A stretch of DNA of 32,296 nucleotides from Gemmatimonadota bacterium. GTDB taxonomy: Bacteria > Gemmatimonadota > Gemmatimonadetes > Gemmatimonadales > GWC2-71-9. The stretch covers positions 1-32,296 of the forward strand of contig JACQHC010000036.1 of NCBI GenBank assembly GCA_016199245.1, read 5' to 3'. The notes under the pieces are model-generated. The model saw only the letters and a list, made by a program, of their open reading frames with translations. It searched no databases and was not told the origin of the DNA. Made by a program: the position numbers and the translations under genes. This document shows positions 7,137 through 15,435 of this stretch, one piece after another; the first letter of the stretch is position 1, and each line of letters opens with the position of its first letter.

Positions 7137-9943
7137 GCCACCTCGATCGCCTGGAGGAACTGCTCCTGCGCGCTGGGCCCAGGTTCCCCTTGTGTGGCGC
7201 GGATGGAGGACCCGTCTCCCTGCAGCAGCCAGGCGTGTGGGTCGGACAGCTCGGCCTCGAGAATGGCCTCGAGCCGCGCCCGCGCTGCAGGGTCCACCAC
7301 GGGGGCGACGACCTCGACGCGGCGTCGCAGGTTGCGCGAGCGCCAGTCGGCCGAGCCGATGAAATACTCGGGTTCGCCTCCGTTGGCGAAGTAGAAGATC
7401 CGGGCGTGTTCCAGGAACCGCCCCACCAGGCTCACCACCTTGATGTTGTCAGACATCCCCGGCACGCCCGGCCGGAGCGAGCAAATCCCCCGCACGATCA
7501 ACTCGATCCTCACGCCGGCCTGTGAGGCCTTGTACAGCGCCTCGATGACCTCCGCGTCCGCGATGCCGTTGAGTTTGGCCCGGATATGGCCGCCGCGGCC
7601 CGCGCGCGCGTGCTGGATCTCGCGCTCGATCAGCTCGAGGAAGCGGCTCAACATGTAGGTGGGCGCCACGATCAAGCGCTGGAAGTTGCCGGTCGGGGCC
7701 CGGGAGGAGCCTGTCAGCTCGTTGAACAGCGCGTTCAAGTCCGTGCAAACGGCCGGGTCCGCGGTGAGCAGGCCCAGGTCGGCGTACTGGCGGGCCGTGC
7801 CCGCATTGTAGTTCCCCGTGCCGACGTGGGCGTAGCGCCGGATCTTGTCTCCCTGCTTGCGGACCACGAGCGCGACCTTGGCATGCGTCTTCAGGCTCAC
7901 CAGGCCGGTCACCACGTGGATGCCGGCGCGCTCCAGCTGCTTGGCCCAGTAGATGTTCATCTCCTCGTCGAACCGCGCTTTGATCTCGACGAATACGGCC
8001 ACGTCCTTGCCCGCGGCCGCCGCGCGCCGCAGTGCCTCCACGATCAACGATCGGCCGCCCGCGCGGTACAGGGTCATCTTGATGGACACGACGTCCGGAT
8101 CGTCGGCCGCGTCCACGATGAGCCGCTGTACTGTGTGGTTGAACGATTCGTACGGGTGGTGCACCAGCAGGTCCCGCTCGTCGATCTGGTCGAAGATCGA
8201 CCGGTCCGGTTCGAGGGGCGACGTTGGGACGAAGGACGGGTAATGGAGGTCCGCCAGGGGCAGGTCCGCCAACTCCTCCAGCGCGTGCAGGTCCACCATC
8301 CCGTCGCTCTCGAACACGTCGCTCGGGTCCAGCGCGATGCCTTCCCGGTTCTCTTCCCGCCGCAGGTCGCGAAACAGTAGGTCTCGCACGACGTCGGGCA
8401 TGGAGCGCTCCACCTCGACGCGCAGGATCGCCCCGTGCGGCCGGCGCAACACCTCTTCCTCCACCACCTCGAGGAAGTTCGCCGCGGCCTGCTCGTCCAC
8501 CTGGATCTCGCCGCTCCGGCTCAGCCGGAACGCGTGCACCTCCTGGACCTGGCGGCCCGGGTAGAGCACGCCCGCGTTGGCGCGGATCGCGTCTTCGATC
8601 GGAATGAAGTCGAGCGTGTCACCGATGCGGACGAACCGCGGGAGCGCATCCGACACGTTGAGAATCGCGAAGTGGTCGCGACCGGAGCGCGCGTCGCGCA
8701 CCAGGATGGCCAGCGAGAGGCGCAGCTCGTCAATGCGGGGCAGCGGGTGTCCCGGTGCCGTGGTGACGGCCTTTGGCGTGAGCACTGGGAAGACGTGCTC
8801 GTCGAAGTGGTCCGCCACGAATTTCCGCTCCACGTCGTTCAGATCGTCCCAGGCGAGGATCCGGATGCCCCGTTCCCGGAGGTCGCCGTTCCGCAGTTCA
8901 TTGAAACAGCGATACTGCCTGGACGTGAGCGCCCGCAGCCGAACGTGCAACGTGTTCAGCAGCTCCCTGGGCGTCTTGCCGTCCATGGACTGCTTGGTGA
9001 TGCCGGCGGCGACGGCGTGCTTCAGACCCCCCACCTTGATCATCACGAACTCGTCGAGGTTCGAGCTCACGATCGAGAGAAACCGGAGCCGCGCGAGCAG
9101 GGGCACGGCTGGGTCCTCCGCCAGCGCCAGCACGCGGGTGTTGAACTCCAGCACGCTGATCTCCGGGTTGATCACCGGCTCGAGACCGCCTGCCGATCCG
9201 GTGCCGATCTCCGAGAGCAGTGCCGTGTCGATGATCATGGAGCCGCGGCGGCGATCGGGCCCTGCTACCGGTGCGGCCGGCGGCGCCACCACGCCGACCG
9301 CTGCCGGCAGCGCGCCGGGCGCTGCGACGCCCGTCGCCGAGCGGAACGCGTACAGGTCCCCGATGTTGAAGCGCCACAGGGCCAGTACGGTCAGATTGAA
9401 GATCACGGACATGATGAACGCCACGACGAGCGCCCCAACGCCTGCCGCGAGCCCGACACCGATCGCGAGGAAGATGTAGACGGCGTCCTTGGTGTCTTTC
9501 AGCGTGTTGCGGAACCGCACGGCCGCCACGACGCCGGCGAGGCTGAACGCCAGGGCGACGCTCTCCTGGATGACCATGGCGATGCCGGCCACGGCGATCG
9601 GCAGGATGATGACGGTGTGCACCACCGCCTCGTCATAGGCCAGCTCCTGCTTGGTCAGCATGTACACCCAGGCGATCGGAACCGACAGCAAGAGCGCACC
9701 GAGCATGACCAGCAACGTGCGGCCGGCCGTCCCGATGGCGCCGGCGGCCTGGTCCCGCATGAGCGTGGAGGGATCCACTCCTATTGAATCGGCAAACTCC
9801 CTGAGGCCCGCTGGTGCGGCGGCGTCGGACAGCACCGAGCCGAACTGCGGAAGGACCGCCACGAGCACCAGGCCCGTGACGGCGAGCAGGAGATAGTAGA
9901 GGGTGACCTTCCCGATCGACGAGCGGAGTGCGCTACTGATCAT
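7127..9943 (-). CDS. ppk1: DUF4956 membrane domain fused to polyphosphate kinase 1
   Basis: One uninterrupted 938-aa frame. Residues 1 to about 195 are a membrane domain: hydrophobic segments near 13-33, 73-94, 106-142 and 153-190, with the DUF4956 hallmark VRFRNTLKDTKDAVYIFLAI. An Ala/Pro-rich linker (about 200-235) leads to a full PPK1 beginning near 255 (ISVLEFNTRVL). Catalytic residues are intact: H687 in LKTHAK, H706 in YAHVGTGNYN, H846 in FLEHAR, then SADWRSRNLRRRVE. ATG 9943 overlaps the CotH-like stop by 4 nt (ATGA). An internal ATG at 9238 (residue 236) has no ribosome binding site, so a separate PPK1 gene is unlikely. The enzyme should make polyphosphate at the membrane. DUF4956 is assigned from remembered motif patterns, not from a search. 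Confidence 0.88.
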   Translation of the reverse strand: MISSALRSSIGKVTLYYLLLAVTGLVLVAVLPQFGSVLSDAAAPAGLREFADSIGVDPSTLMRDQAAGAIGTAGRTLLVMLGALLLSVPIAWVYMLTKQELAYDEAVVHTVIILPIAVAGIAMVIQESVALAFSLAGVVAAVRFRNTLKDTKDAVYIFLAIGVGLAAGVGALVVAFIMSVIFNLTVLALWRFNIGDLYAFRSATGVAAPGALPAAVGVVAPPAAPVAGPDRRRGSMIIDTALLSEIGTGSAGGLEPVINPEISVLEFNTRVLALAEDPAVPLLARLRFLSIVSSNLDEFVMIKVGGLKHAVAAGITKQSMDGKTPRELLNTLHVRLRALTSRQYRCFNELRNGDLRERGIRILAWDDLNDVERKFVADHFDEHVFPVLTPKAVTTAPGHPLPRIDELRLSLAILVRDARSGRDHFAILNVSDALPRFVRIGDTLDFIPIEDAIRANAGVLYPGRQVQEVHAFRLSRSGEIQVDEQAAANFLEVVEEEVLRRPHGAILRVEVERSMPDVVRDLLFRDLRREENREGIALDPSDVFESDGMVDLHALEELADLPLADLHYPSFVPTSPLEPDRSIFDQIDERDLLVHHPYESFNHTVQRLIVDAADDPDVVSIKMTLYRAGGRSLIVEALRRAAAAGKDVAVFVEIKARFDEEMNIYWAKQLERAGIHVVTGLVSLKTHAKVALVVRKQGDKIRRYAHVGTGNYNAGTARQYADLGLLTADPAVCTDLNALFNELTGSSRAPTGNFQRLIVAPTYMLSRFLELIEREIQHARAGRGGHIRAKLNGIADAEVIEALYKASQAGVRIELIVRGICSLRPGVPGMSDNIKVVSLVGRFLEHARIFYFANGGEPEYFIGSADWRSRNLRRRVEVVAPVVDPAARARLEAILEAELSDPHAWLLQGDGSSIRATQGEPGPSAQEQFLQAIEVAAR

Positions 9944-11067
9944 CCGGCCTTGCGGCAGGATCTGATGAACTCCCGCTGGATCGCGCGGGGATCGTTGATG
10001 GTCTTGTAGAACTCGTCGTAGTACGCCAGGGCCTCGGCCCGCGTCTTGTCGTCCAGCCCCGGTTGATTCTGATACAGCGCGAGGAGCTCATCCTTTTTCT
10101 CGTTGAACCTGGCGAGGATGGGCGTCACCTCTTCCGCCGTGCGGCAGAAGCCGCGGTATAGCCGCTGCCGGACCGAGCGGATGGGCAACTTTACGTCCGG
10201 GGCCGCGTAGGGCGCGTTGATCACGCCAGACCAGTCGAAATCGTAGGGCACCGGCATGGGAAACAGCGTGTTCGGCATCTCCACCAGCACGATGTTGTGC
10301 AGCGCGTAGACCGACCAGTCCGTGTTCCCAATGAAGTACTCGTACATCCAGATCAGCGGGATCTGGTCGAGGTCGGTGTTCTCGTCGATGACCTCGGTCA
10401 TGTCGAGCACGCTGCCGCCGATGCGCCGCGCCATGGCGTCGTTGTCCTCGACGAAGAACGCCCACCGCGTAAGCGTGTCCCGCTTGCCGGCGGTATCCAC
10501 GTACTTGATCTGGGCCGGCCGGGCCTTGAAGCTGTTATCCGTAAGCAGGTTGAACCCGCGGTAGATGAGGTACTCGAGCAGCACCGACTGCTCGTACTCC
10601 GCCTTCTTGTCCTGGCAGTGCACCGTGAGTTTGAGCTTGTCCTGACCCTCGAACGGCGTACCGGCGGTCCCTTCCTTGGGGAAGTCGAGCCGCAGAGGCG
10701 GGAACCCGCAGATTTTGGATTGGAGCCGGAAATTGCCCCGGGTCTTGACCTCGATATCGAGCGTCGTGGCTGCGCTGGCTCCATCCGGGCCCAGCAACGT
10801 GAGTTTCCCGGGGTGATACTCGCTGTCCTGCGTGCGGTCTTTGAAGATCGAGGTAAAGTCTGTCTCGATCGTCAGCTTGAGCGGCTCGTGAGACGCGAAC
10901 AAAGGCGCTGGGGGCGGCGGCGGCGCCGGCGCGACGGCCGAATCCTGAAGCGCGCGGGCCGGCCCGGCTGCGCCGAGCAACAAACTCAGCGCAGCCAGAC
11001 CATGCGGGAGGGGACGTGGCATATGGAGAACATACAGTCCCGAGAGCGGACCGGCCAGATAGCCCAT
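9940..11067 (-). CDS. CotH-like secreted kinase-fold protein
   Basis: A 375-aa exported protein. ATG 11067 overlaps the upstream esterase stop (TAATG); a second ATG at 11022 would start directly on the signal peptide (MPRPLPHGLAALSLLLG...ALQ). CotH features in order: VKTRGNFR with following basic and hydrophobic block, FEGQDKLKL, QSVLLEYLIYRGFNLL, the FFVEDND segment, then YFIGNTDWSVYALHN and PVPYDFDWSG, which match the catalytic Asp/Asn and metal-binding Asp of the CotH/Fam20-like atypical kinase fold. CotH proteins phosphorylate spore-coat and secreted proteins; this is not a spore former by any other sign. CotH genes are often found beside DUF4956 and VTC polymerase genes. Whether this protein is active, and its substrate, are unknown. 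Confidence 0.72.
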   Translation of the reverse strand: MGYLAGPLSGLYVLHMPRPLPHGLAALSLLLGAAGPARALQDSAVAPAPPPPPAPLFASHEPLKLTIETDFTSIFKDRTQDSEYHPGKLTLLGPDGASAATTLDIEVKTRGNFRLQSKICGFPPLRLDFPKEGTAGTPFEGQDKLKLTVHCQDKKAEYEQSVLLEYLIYRGFNLLTDNSFKARPAQIKYVDTAGKRDTLTRWAFFVEDNDAMARRIGGSVLDMTEVIDENTDLDQIPLIWMYEYFIGNTDWSVYALHNIVLVEMPNTLFPMPVPYDFDWSGVINAPYAAPDVKLPIRSVRQRLYRGFCRTAEEVTPILARFNEKKDELLALYQNQPGLDDKTRAEALAYYDEFYKTINDPRAIQREFIRSCRKAG

Positions 11068-11741
11068 TACCCGGGGCCCCCGGCCACCGCCCTCAGGGTC
11101 TCGGCGTCCAGGCGATGGCCCCCCTGGAACGTGATCACCTGGAGGGGGATGCCCTGAGCGGCCAGGATCCCCTCCTGCTCAGCGATCGCGTCGCGGGATA
11201 CCCACCGGTCCTCGAGTCCCAAGACCAGAGTGAGGTCCAGCTGACGCAGCCGGTCAGCGTGCGCTACCACATCGAGGTCATGCGGTAACCGCTCGGCCCA
11301 CAGCACGAGTTGGTGCGCCCGGACGCGGCCCTGCACGGCCCAGCGGCAGGCTGTGGCCACCCCCTGCGAGAACCCCAGGACGACAATCCGGGCGCCGCTT
11401 GTCGGGGCGCTGGCAAGGGCCTCGTCGTGTACCGCGTCGAGGTATGCCACGTAGTCGGCGATTTCCGCCAGGCGGTCTTCACGGGTCATCCACGTAGCCC
11501 CGACGCGGGCGTTGGCATGCCCTCCCTCCGGATCCTCGATATAGAACCGATTCAAGGCCTCGGGCGCCACCACGACGCGCTCGTCCCCGGCCAGCGGCTC
11601 GAAATGCCGCAGGAACAGGCGGGCGAGCTGCCCGTACCCGTGGCAAACGAACCAGACTTCGCGGGTGGTGGGGCCTGGCTCGCCGGTCACGTAGTACCGG
11701 GCGGTGCGGGGGACGCGGATCTGATGCTCGCGCATGGACAT
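11067..11741 (-). CDS. Alpha/beta hydrolase, carboxylesterase/phospholipase-like
   Basis: A 224-aa cytoplasmic alpha/beta hydrolase without a signal peptide. The oxyanion-side motif VCHGYG is at 32-37, the nucleophile Ser125 in LGFSQG, the acid Asp178 in LGLEDRWV and the His209 in FQGGHRL. Spacing and size fit the small carboxylesterase/phospholipase family (COG0400 type). It is the first gene of the operon leading to the CotH-like and PPK1-fusion genes, with a 1-nt overlap to the next. A link to polyphosphate is not evident, so it may be a passenger. ATG at 11741 and 11735 are both possible starts. Confidence 0.75.
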   Translation of the reverse strand: MSMREHQIRVPRTARYYVTGEPGPTTREVWFVCHGYGQLARLFLRHFEPLAGDERVVVAPEALNRFYIEDPEGGHANARVGATWMTREDRLAEIADYVAYLDAVHDEALASAPTSGARIVVLGFSQGVATACRWAVQGRVRAHQLVLWAERLPHDLDVVAHADRLRQLDLTLVLGLEDRWVSRDAIAEQEGILAAQGIPLQVITFQGGHRLDAETLRAVAGGPG

Positions 11742-11860
11742 CCGGTGGCAGGGGCCGGGACAGAGGATGGTGGACCAGGGGCCAGGAGGGAAGGGCGAAA
11801 CCTCGCCCGCTCGGCTGCCGTAGGAGTGCCAGGAAGGGCAGCTCAGGCTCGGAGGAACCC
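11742..11860. promoter_or_regulatory. Divergent promoter region
   Basis: This 119-nt gap separates the esterase operon (minus) and a membrane-anchored protein (plus). CGGAGGA at 11850-11856 is the ribosome binding site of the plus-strand gene. No clear -35/-10 pair was seen on either strand. Confidence 0.3.
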
Positions 11861-12499
11861 ATGACTGGCATCCGAAAACTGTGGGTACGAGTGGCCGCTC
11901 CCGTGATCCTGCTCGGTGGGATCGGGGTCGTTACCGGCGCCCGGCGTGCTCGCGAGGTGAAGCAGTACCTGGAAACGTTCGCCGACTCGCTCGAGCACGG
12001 CTCGGGGCCCCTCGACTTGAAGGTGCGGTTTGTGCCGTTCTACGTGGATGGGCGGCGCCTGGGATTCGTGAACGCGTTGCACATCGACCGACACACCACC
12101 GGCAATGTGGACTCGGTGCGGTTGTCCGTGACCCCCAGGTCCGCCGCCCAGGCATCGGGCGCCGTCGGAGAATGTCATCTGCGCCTCACGTCCTTCGAGC
12201 CGGGCGACTTCAAGCACGCGATCACCTGCGAGTCGGAATCCGAGGGCAACGTTCCGTTCGGCAGCGTGAGCTTCGACGACGCGGCCTCGGGCATCCCGCT
12301 CTACCTCTCCCCAGTGGATCACGCGTGCGCTCCGTGGAATCACGACCGTGAAGCCTGCTCGGCAGCCCGCGAGGCCATGTCGTCCGACGTACGTGCCGAT
12401 CTCGACCGGGTTCGGGACGAGATCCAGCGCACGCGGGATGAGATCCGGCGCCAAGTTCGAGAGGAAGTGCGACAGAACGTCCGCGTGCGAGTGCGGTAG
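11861..12499 (+). CDS. Membrane-anchored hypothetical with C-terminal coiled coil
   Basis: A 212-aa protein with no recognised family. Residues 7-26 form one N-terminal hydrophobic segment after a basic start (TGIRKLWVR), so it is likely anchored with the bulk outside the cytoplasm. A middle domain contains two spaced Cys (in GECHLRL and AITCES) and two more near 157-166 (HACAPW, EACSAA) that could form disulfides. The last 40 residues are a charged heptad-like helix (RADLDRVRDEIQRTRDEIRR). GGAGG sits 6 nt upstream of ATG 11861. Confidence 0.65.
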   Translation: MTGIRKLWVRVAAPVILLGGIGVVTGARRAREVKQYLETFADSLEHGSGPLDLKVRFVPFYVDGRRLGFVNALHIDRHTTGNVDSVRLSVTPRSAAQASGAVGECHLRLTSFEPGDFKHAITCESESEGNVPFGSVSFDDAASGIPLYLSPVDHACAPWNHDREACSAAREAMSSDVRADLDRVRDEIQRTRDEIRRQVREEVRQNVRVRVR

Positions 12500-12573
12500 C
12501 ACCACTCTCGCTGGGCGGGTACCTTCGCGCCGTGCCCACCAGATCGGCGCGTCGTTCATCCCAGGATCTTCCC

Positions 12574-14253
12574 ATGATGGAATCGTTGCACCGGTCGCGT
12601 GCGGCCTGGGGCATCGCGCTCGCGGGTGCGTTGCTTGCCGCCTGCGGCGATGGAGCCCCTTCCGATCTCGACCAGCGTCTCGCCCAGTACGCCACGGTCG
12701 ATCTCACGACCGACACCACCGCTCTCACCCGGCGCGACCGCGTGATGATCAGCCTGCTGATCGGGGCGGCGGCGCAAATGGACACGCTGTTCTGGCACCA
12801 GGTCTACGGCGACTACCCCACGCTACTCGCGGACATCAAGAACCCCGACCTCAGGCGCTACGTCGCGATCAACTACGGTCCGTGGGATCGCCTGCGGGGG
12901 GACGAGCCGTTTCTCACTGGCGCTGGGACCAAGCCAGCCGGCGCCAACTTCTATCCGCGGGACATGACCAAGGAGGAGTTCGAGACGTTTGTCGCGGCGC
13001 ATCCGGACCAGGCCGCGGCGTTCAAGAGCCTCTACACGCTGATCCGGCGCCGGCCGGATGGCACGCTGTACGCGCGGCCCTATCGGGAGGTCTACGCGGA
13101 GCGCTTACTGCTCGCGGCGGCCGCGCTCCGCACGGCAGCGGACCTGGCCGAAGATGAGGAACTCCACCGGTACCTCTACGCGCGCGCGGATGCGCTGCGC
13201 TCGGACAACTTTGGGGAGAGCGACCGCGCCTGGCTCGACATGAAGGACAACACGATCGACATCGTCATCGGGCCGATCGAGACGTACGAGGACCAGTTGT
13301 TCGGCTACAAGGCGGCGTACGAGGCGTTCGTCCTGGTGAAGGACCGCGCATGGAGCCGGCGGCTGGCGCGCTACGCGGCGTTGCTTCCCTCGCTGCAGCG
13401 TGGGCTCCCGGTGGCGGCCGCGTATCGGCGGGAGATGCCGGGTACCGAAGGGGACCTCAACGCCTACGACGTGCTGTACTACGCGGGGGACGCCAACGCC
13501 GGGTCCAAGACGATCGCCATCAACCTGCCGAACGACGAGCAGATCCAGTTGGAAATGGGAACCCGGCGGCTGCAGTTGAAGAATGCGGTCCGCGCCAAGT
13601 TCGAGACGATCATGGTGCCGCTCGCCGGCCTGTTGATCGCCGAGGATCAACGGCCGCACGTGACGTTCGATGCGTTCTTCGCCAACACCATGTTCCACGA
13701 GGTCGCCCACGGGCTCGGCATCAAGCACACGATCACCGGCCGCGGGACGGTGCGCGAGGCGCTGAAGGCGCACGCGTCGGCTATCGAGGAGGGCAAGGCG
13801 GACATTCTCGGCCTGTACATGGTGGCGCGGCTGTTCGAGCAGGGCGTGATCACGGAAGGCGACGTGCGGGACAACTACGTGACGTTCCTCGCCAGCATCT
13901 TCCGCTCGGTCCGGTTCGGCGCATCGAGCGCGCACGGCAAGGCGAACATGGTCCGGTTTCACGTATTTCAGGAGCTGGGAGCGTTTAGCCGGGACAGCGT
14001 GACGGGCACCTATCGGGTAAACGTCGACCGGATTCCTGAGGCCATTCGCGCGCTGTCGGAGCAGCTCCTCGTGTTACAGGGAGATGGCGACTACGAGGGC
14101 GCCGGGAAGCTGCTGGCCGAGAAGGGCGTGATCGGCAGCGAGTTGCAGGCGGACCTCGATCGCCTCGCCGCGGCGGGGATTCCGGTGGATGTGGTGTTCA
14201 GGCAGGGGGAGGGGTGGATGCCGCGGACGGTGAGTGTGACGACGGGGCGCTAG
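12574..14253 (+). CDS. M49-like (dipeptidyl peptidase III-related) metallopeptidase, lipoprotein
   Basis: A 559-aa protein with a lipobox (LLAACGD; Cys near residue 23), so a lipid-anchored periplasmic or outer-membrane enzyme. The zinc site is H375-E-V-A-H379, followed about 30 residues later by EEGKAD (405-410), the glutamate-bearing third-ligand motif. The block around GLGIKHTITGRGTVREAL is characteristic of the bacterial group annotated as DPP III-family Zn-dependent hydrolases. Canonical DPP III has a six-residue HExxGH motif and EECRAE; here the motif is the standard five-residue HExxH. ATG 12574 was chosen for AGGA at about 12563 and the signal peptide directly after it. It probably degrades oligopeptides. 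Confidence 0.75.
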   Translation: MMESLHRSRAAWGIALAGALLAACGDGAPSDLDQRLAQYATVDLTTDTTALTRRDRVMISLLIGAAAQMDTLFWHQVYGDYPTLLADIKNPDLRRYVAINYGPWDRLRGDEPFLTGAGTKPAGANFYPRDMTKEEFETFVAAHPDQAAAFKSLYTLIRRRPDGTLYARPYREVYAERLLLAAAALRTAADLAEDEELHRYLYARADALRSDNFGESDRAWLDMKDNTIDIVIGPIETYEDQLFGYKAAYEAFVLVKDRAWSRRLARYAALLPSLQRGLPVAAAYRREMPGTEGDLNAYDVLYYAGDANAGSKTIAINLPNDEQIQLEMGTRRLQLKNAVRAKFETIMVPLAGLLIAEDQRPHVTFDAFFANTMFHEVAHGLGIKHTITGRGTVREALKAHASAIEEGKADILGLYMVARLFEQGVITEGDVRDNYVTFLASIFRSVRFGASSAHGKANMVRFHVFQELGAFSRDSVTGTYRVNVDRIPEAIRALSEQLLVLQGDGDYEGAGKLLAEKGVIGSELQADLDRLAAAGIPVDVVFRQGEGWMPRTVSVTTGR

Positions 14254-14260
14254 GCTCCCA

Positions 14261-14370
14261 GGCGATCAGGGGCGGTCAGGGGCGATCGAAGCCGATCGGG
14301 GGCGATCTGGGGCGATCACACCGTCACCCGTTGGTCGTCCCCGATCGCCTCAGGTCGTCTCCGATCGCCC
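14261..14370. repeat. Periodic inverted tandem element A (10-nt unit)
   Basis: Left arm: six contiguous 10-nt units of the form GGCGATCNGG starting at 14261, 14271, 14281, 14291, 14301 and 14311. After a short spacer the right arm carries the reverse complement at the same pitch from 14331 to 14370 (CCGATCGCC at 14341 and 14361, diverged GGTCGTC forms between). It lies between convergent genes, and its right arm supplies the last codons of the dehydratase gene. Confidence 0.8.
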
Positions 14371-15327
14371 TTGTTTGTCTGCCAGCACCCCCGCAAACAC
14401 ATCCCGATCTACATTCCCGCCAGACAGGACCAGGCCGACGGTTTTTCCCGCCATTCGCTCCTTCTCCTGAAGCAGTGCGGCGAGCGGCGCGGCGCCGGCG
14501 CCTTCAGCGACATTGTGCGTATCGGTGAAGTAGTGACGCATGGCCGCGCGGATCGCCTCCTCGGAGACGGTGACGATTCGCTCGATGCCCTTGAGGATGA
14601 TCTCCAGGGCCGCCTCATCCGGCACGCGGCACGCCACGCCGTCGGCGATGGTCTGGGCGGGCGGTGTGGAGACAGGTGCGTGGGCCGCGAACGAACGCGC
14701 ATAGGCCGGGAGCGCTTCGGAGACGACACCCACGATCTTCGTTCGGCGGTCCAGCGCATCCCGCGCCGCGATCATCCCGCTCGCACCCGAGCCCTGCCCG
14801 ATGGGGACATAAACGGTGTCCAGGTCCGGCACTGCACGCAGGAACTCCAGGCTGTACGTCCCCACGCCCCGCACGAGCCATGGATGGAACGTGCGCACCA
14901 TGTGCAGCCGGCGCGCGGCCGCGAGCTGCTTGGCGTGGTCGTAGGCCTCGTCGAAGTCCCGGCCGTGCTCGATCAGCTCGACGCCCAGGGCGCGCATGGC
15001 GGCGTTCTTCTCGACGCTGTTGCCGAAAGGCACGACGAGGACCGCGGGGATGCCGGAGCGGCGCGCGGCGAACCCGATGCTCTGCCCGTGATTGCCGCGT
15101 GTGGCGCTGATGACGCCGGCGATTTCCGGTTCGGCGCGCCGCAGCTCGTCGAGATAGACCAGGCCTCCACGCACCTTGAAGGCCCCGATGGGCGTGTGGT
15201 TCTCGTGTTTGACCCACACGTCGCAGCCGCATCGCGCGGCGAGCAGCGGCCAACGATACTGCGGGGTCGGCGGGATCACCGCGTGCACCAACGCGGAGGC
15301 GGCTTCGAGTTCGGCGAGTGTGGTCAC
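14350..15327 (-). CDS. PLP-dependent threonine/serine dehydratase-like enzyme
   Basis: A 325-aa fold-type II PLP enzyme. The Schiff-base lysine (K51) lies in TPIGAFKVRGG, the substrate loop is ATRGNHGQS, the phosphate-cupping Gly/Ser loop is GQGSGASG, and SGGN lies near the C-terminus. There is no ACT regulatory domain, so it resembles catabolic-type dehydratases that turn threonine or serine into a 2-oxo acid plus ammonia. Exact substrate is unclear; the GNHGQS variant also occurs in related dehydratases of other pathways. GTG 15327 and TTG 15336 are both possible starts; GTG was preferred. The C-terminus (GRSETT) is encoded inside repeat element A. Confidence 0.82.
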   Translation of the reverse strand: MTTLAELEAASALVHAVIPPTPQYRWPLLAARCGCDVWVKHENHTPIGAFKVRGGLVYLDELRRAEPEIAGVISATRGNHGQSIGFAARRSGIPAVLVVPFGNSVEKNAAMRALGVELIEHGRDFDEAYDHAKQLAAARRLHMVRTFHPWLVRGVGTYSLEFLRAVPDLDTVYVPIGQGSGASGMIAARDALDRRTKIVGVVSEALPAYARSFAAHAPVSTPPAQTIADGVACRVPDEAALEIILKGIERIVTVSEEAIRAAMRHYFTDTHNVAEGAGAAPLAALLQEKERMAGKTVGLVLSGGNVDRDVFAGVLADKQGRSETT

Positions 15328-15435
15328 GGACCTCAAAGAAACGTGCCCGCGTAGCGGGGAGCAAGTTCCGCGACGTCGTGCGGCGCGCTATCATCAGTCC
15401 CGTTGGCCCCATCCACCGAGCACCGGATCTCTCGC

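Noticed and set aside
9238-9943. Two separate genes (DUF4956 protein and PPK1) instead of a fusion
   Set aside because: The frame is continuous from 9943 to 7127, and the internal ATG at 9238 has no Shine-Dalgarno sequence upstream. A secondary product from it cannot be fully excluded.
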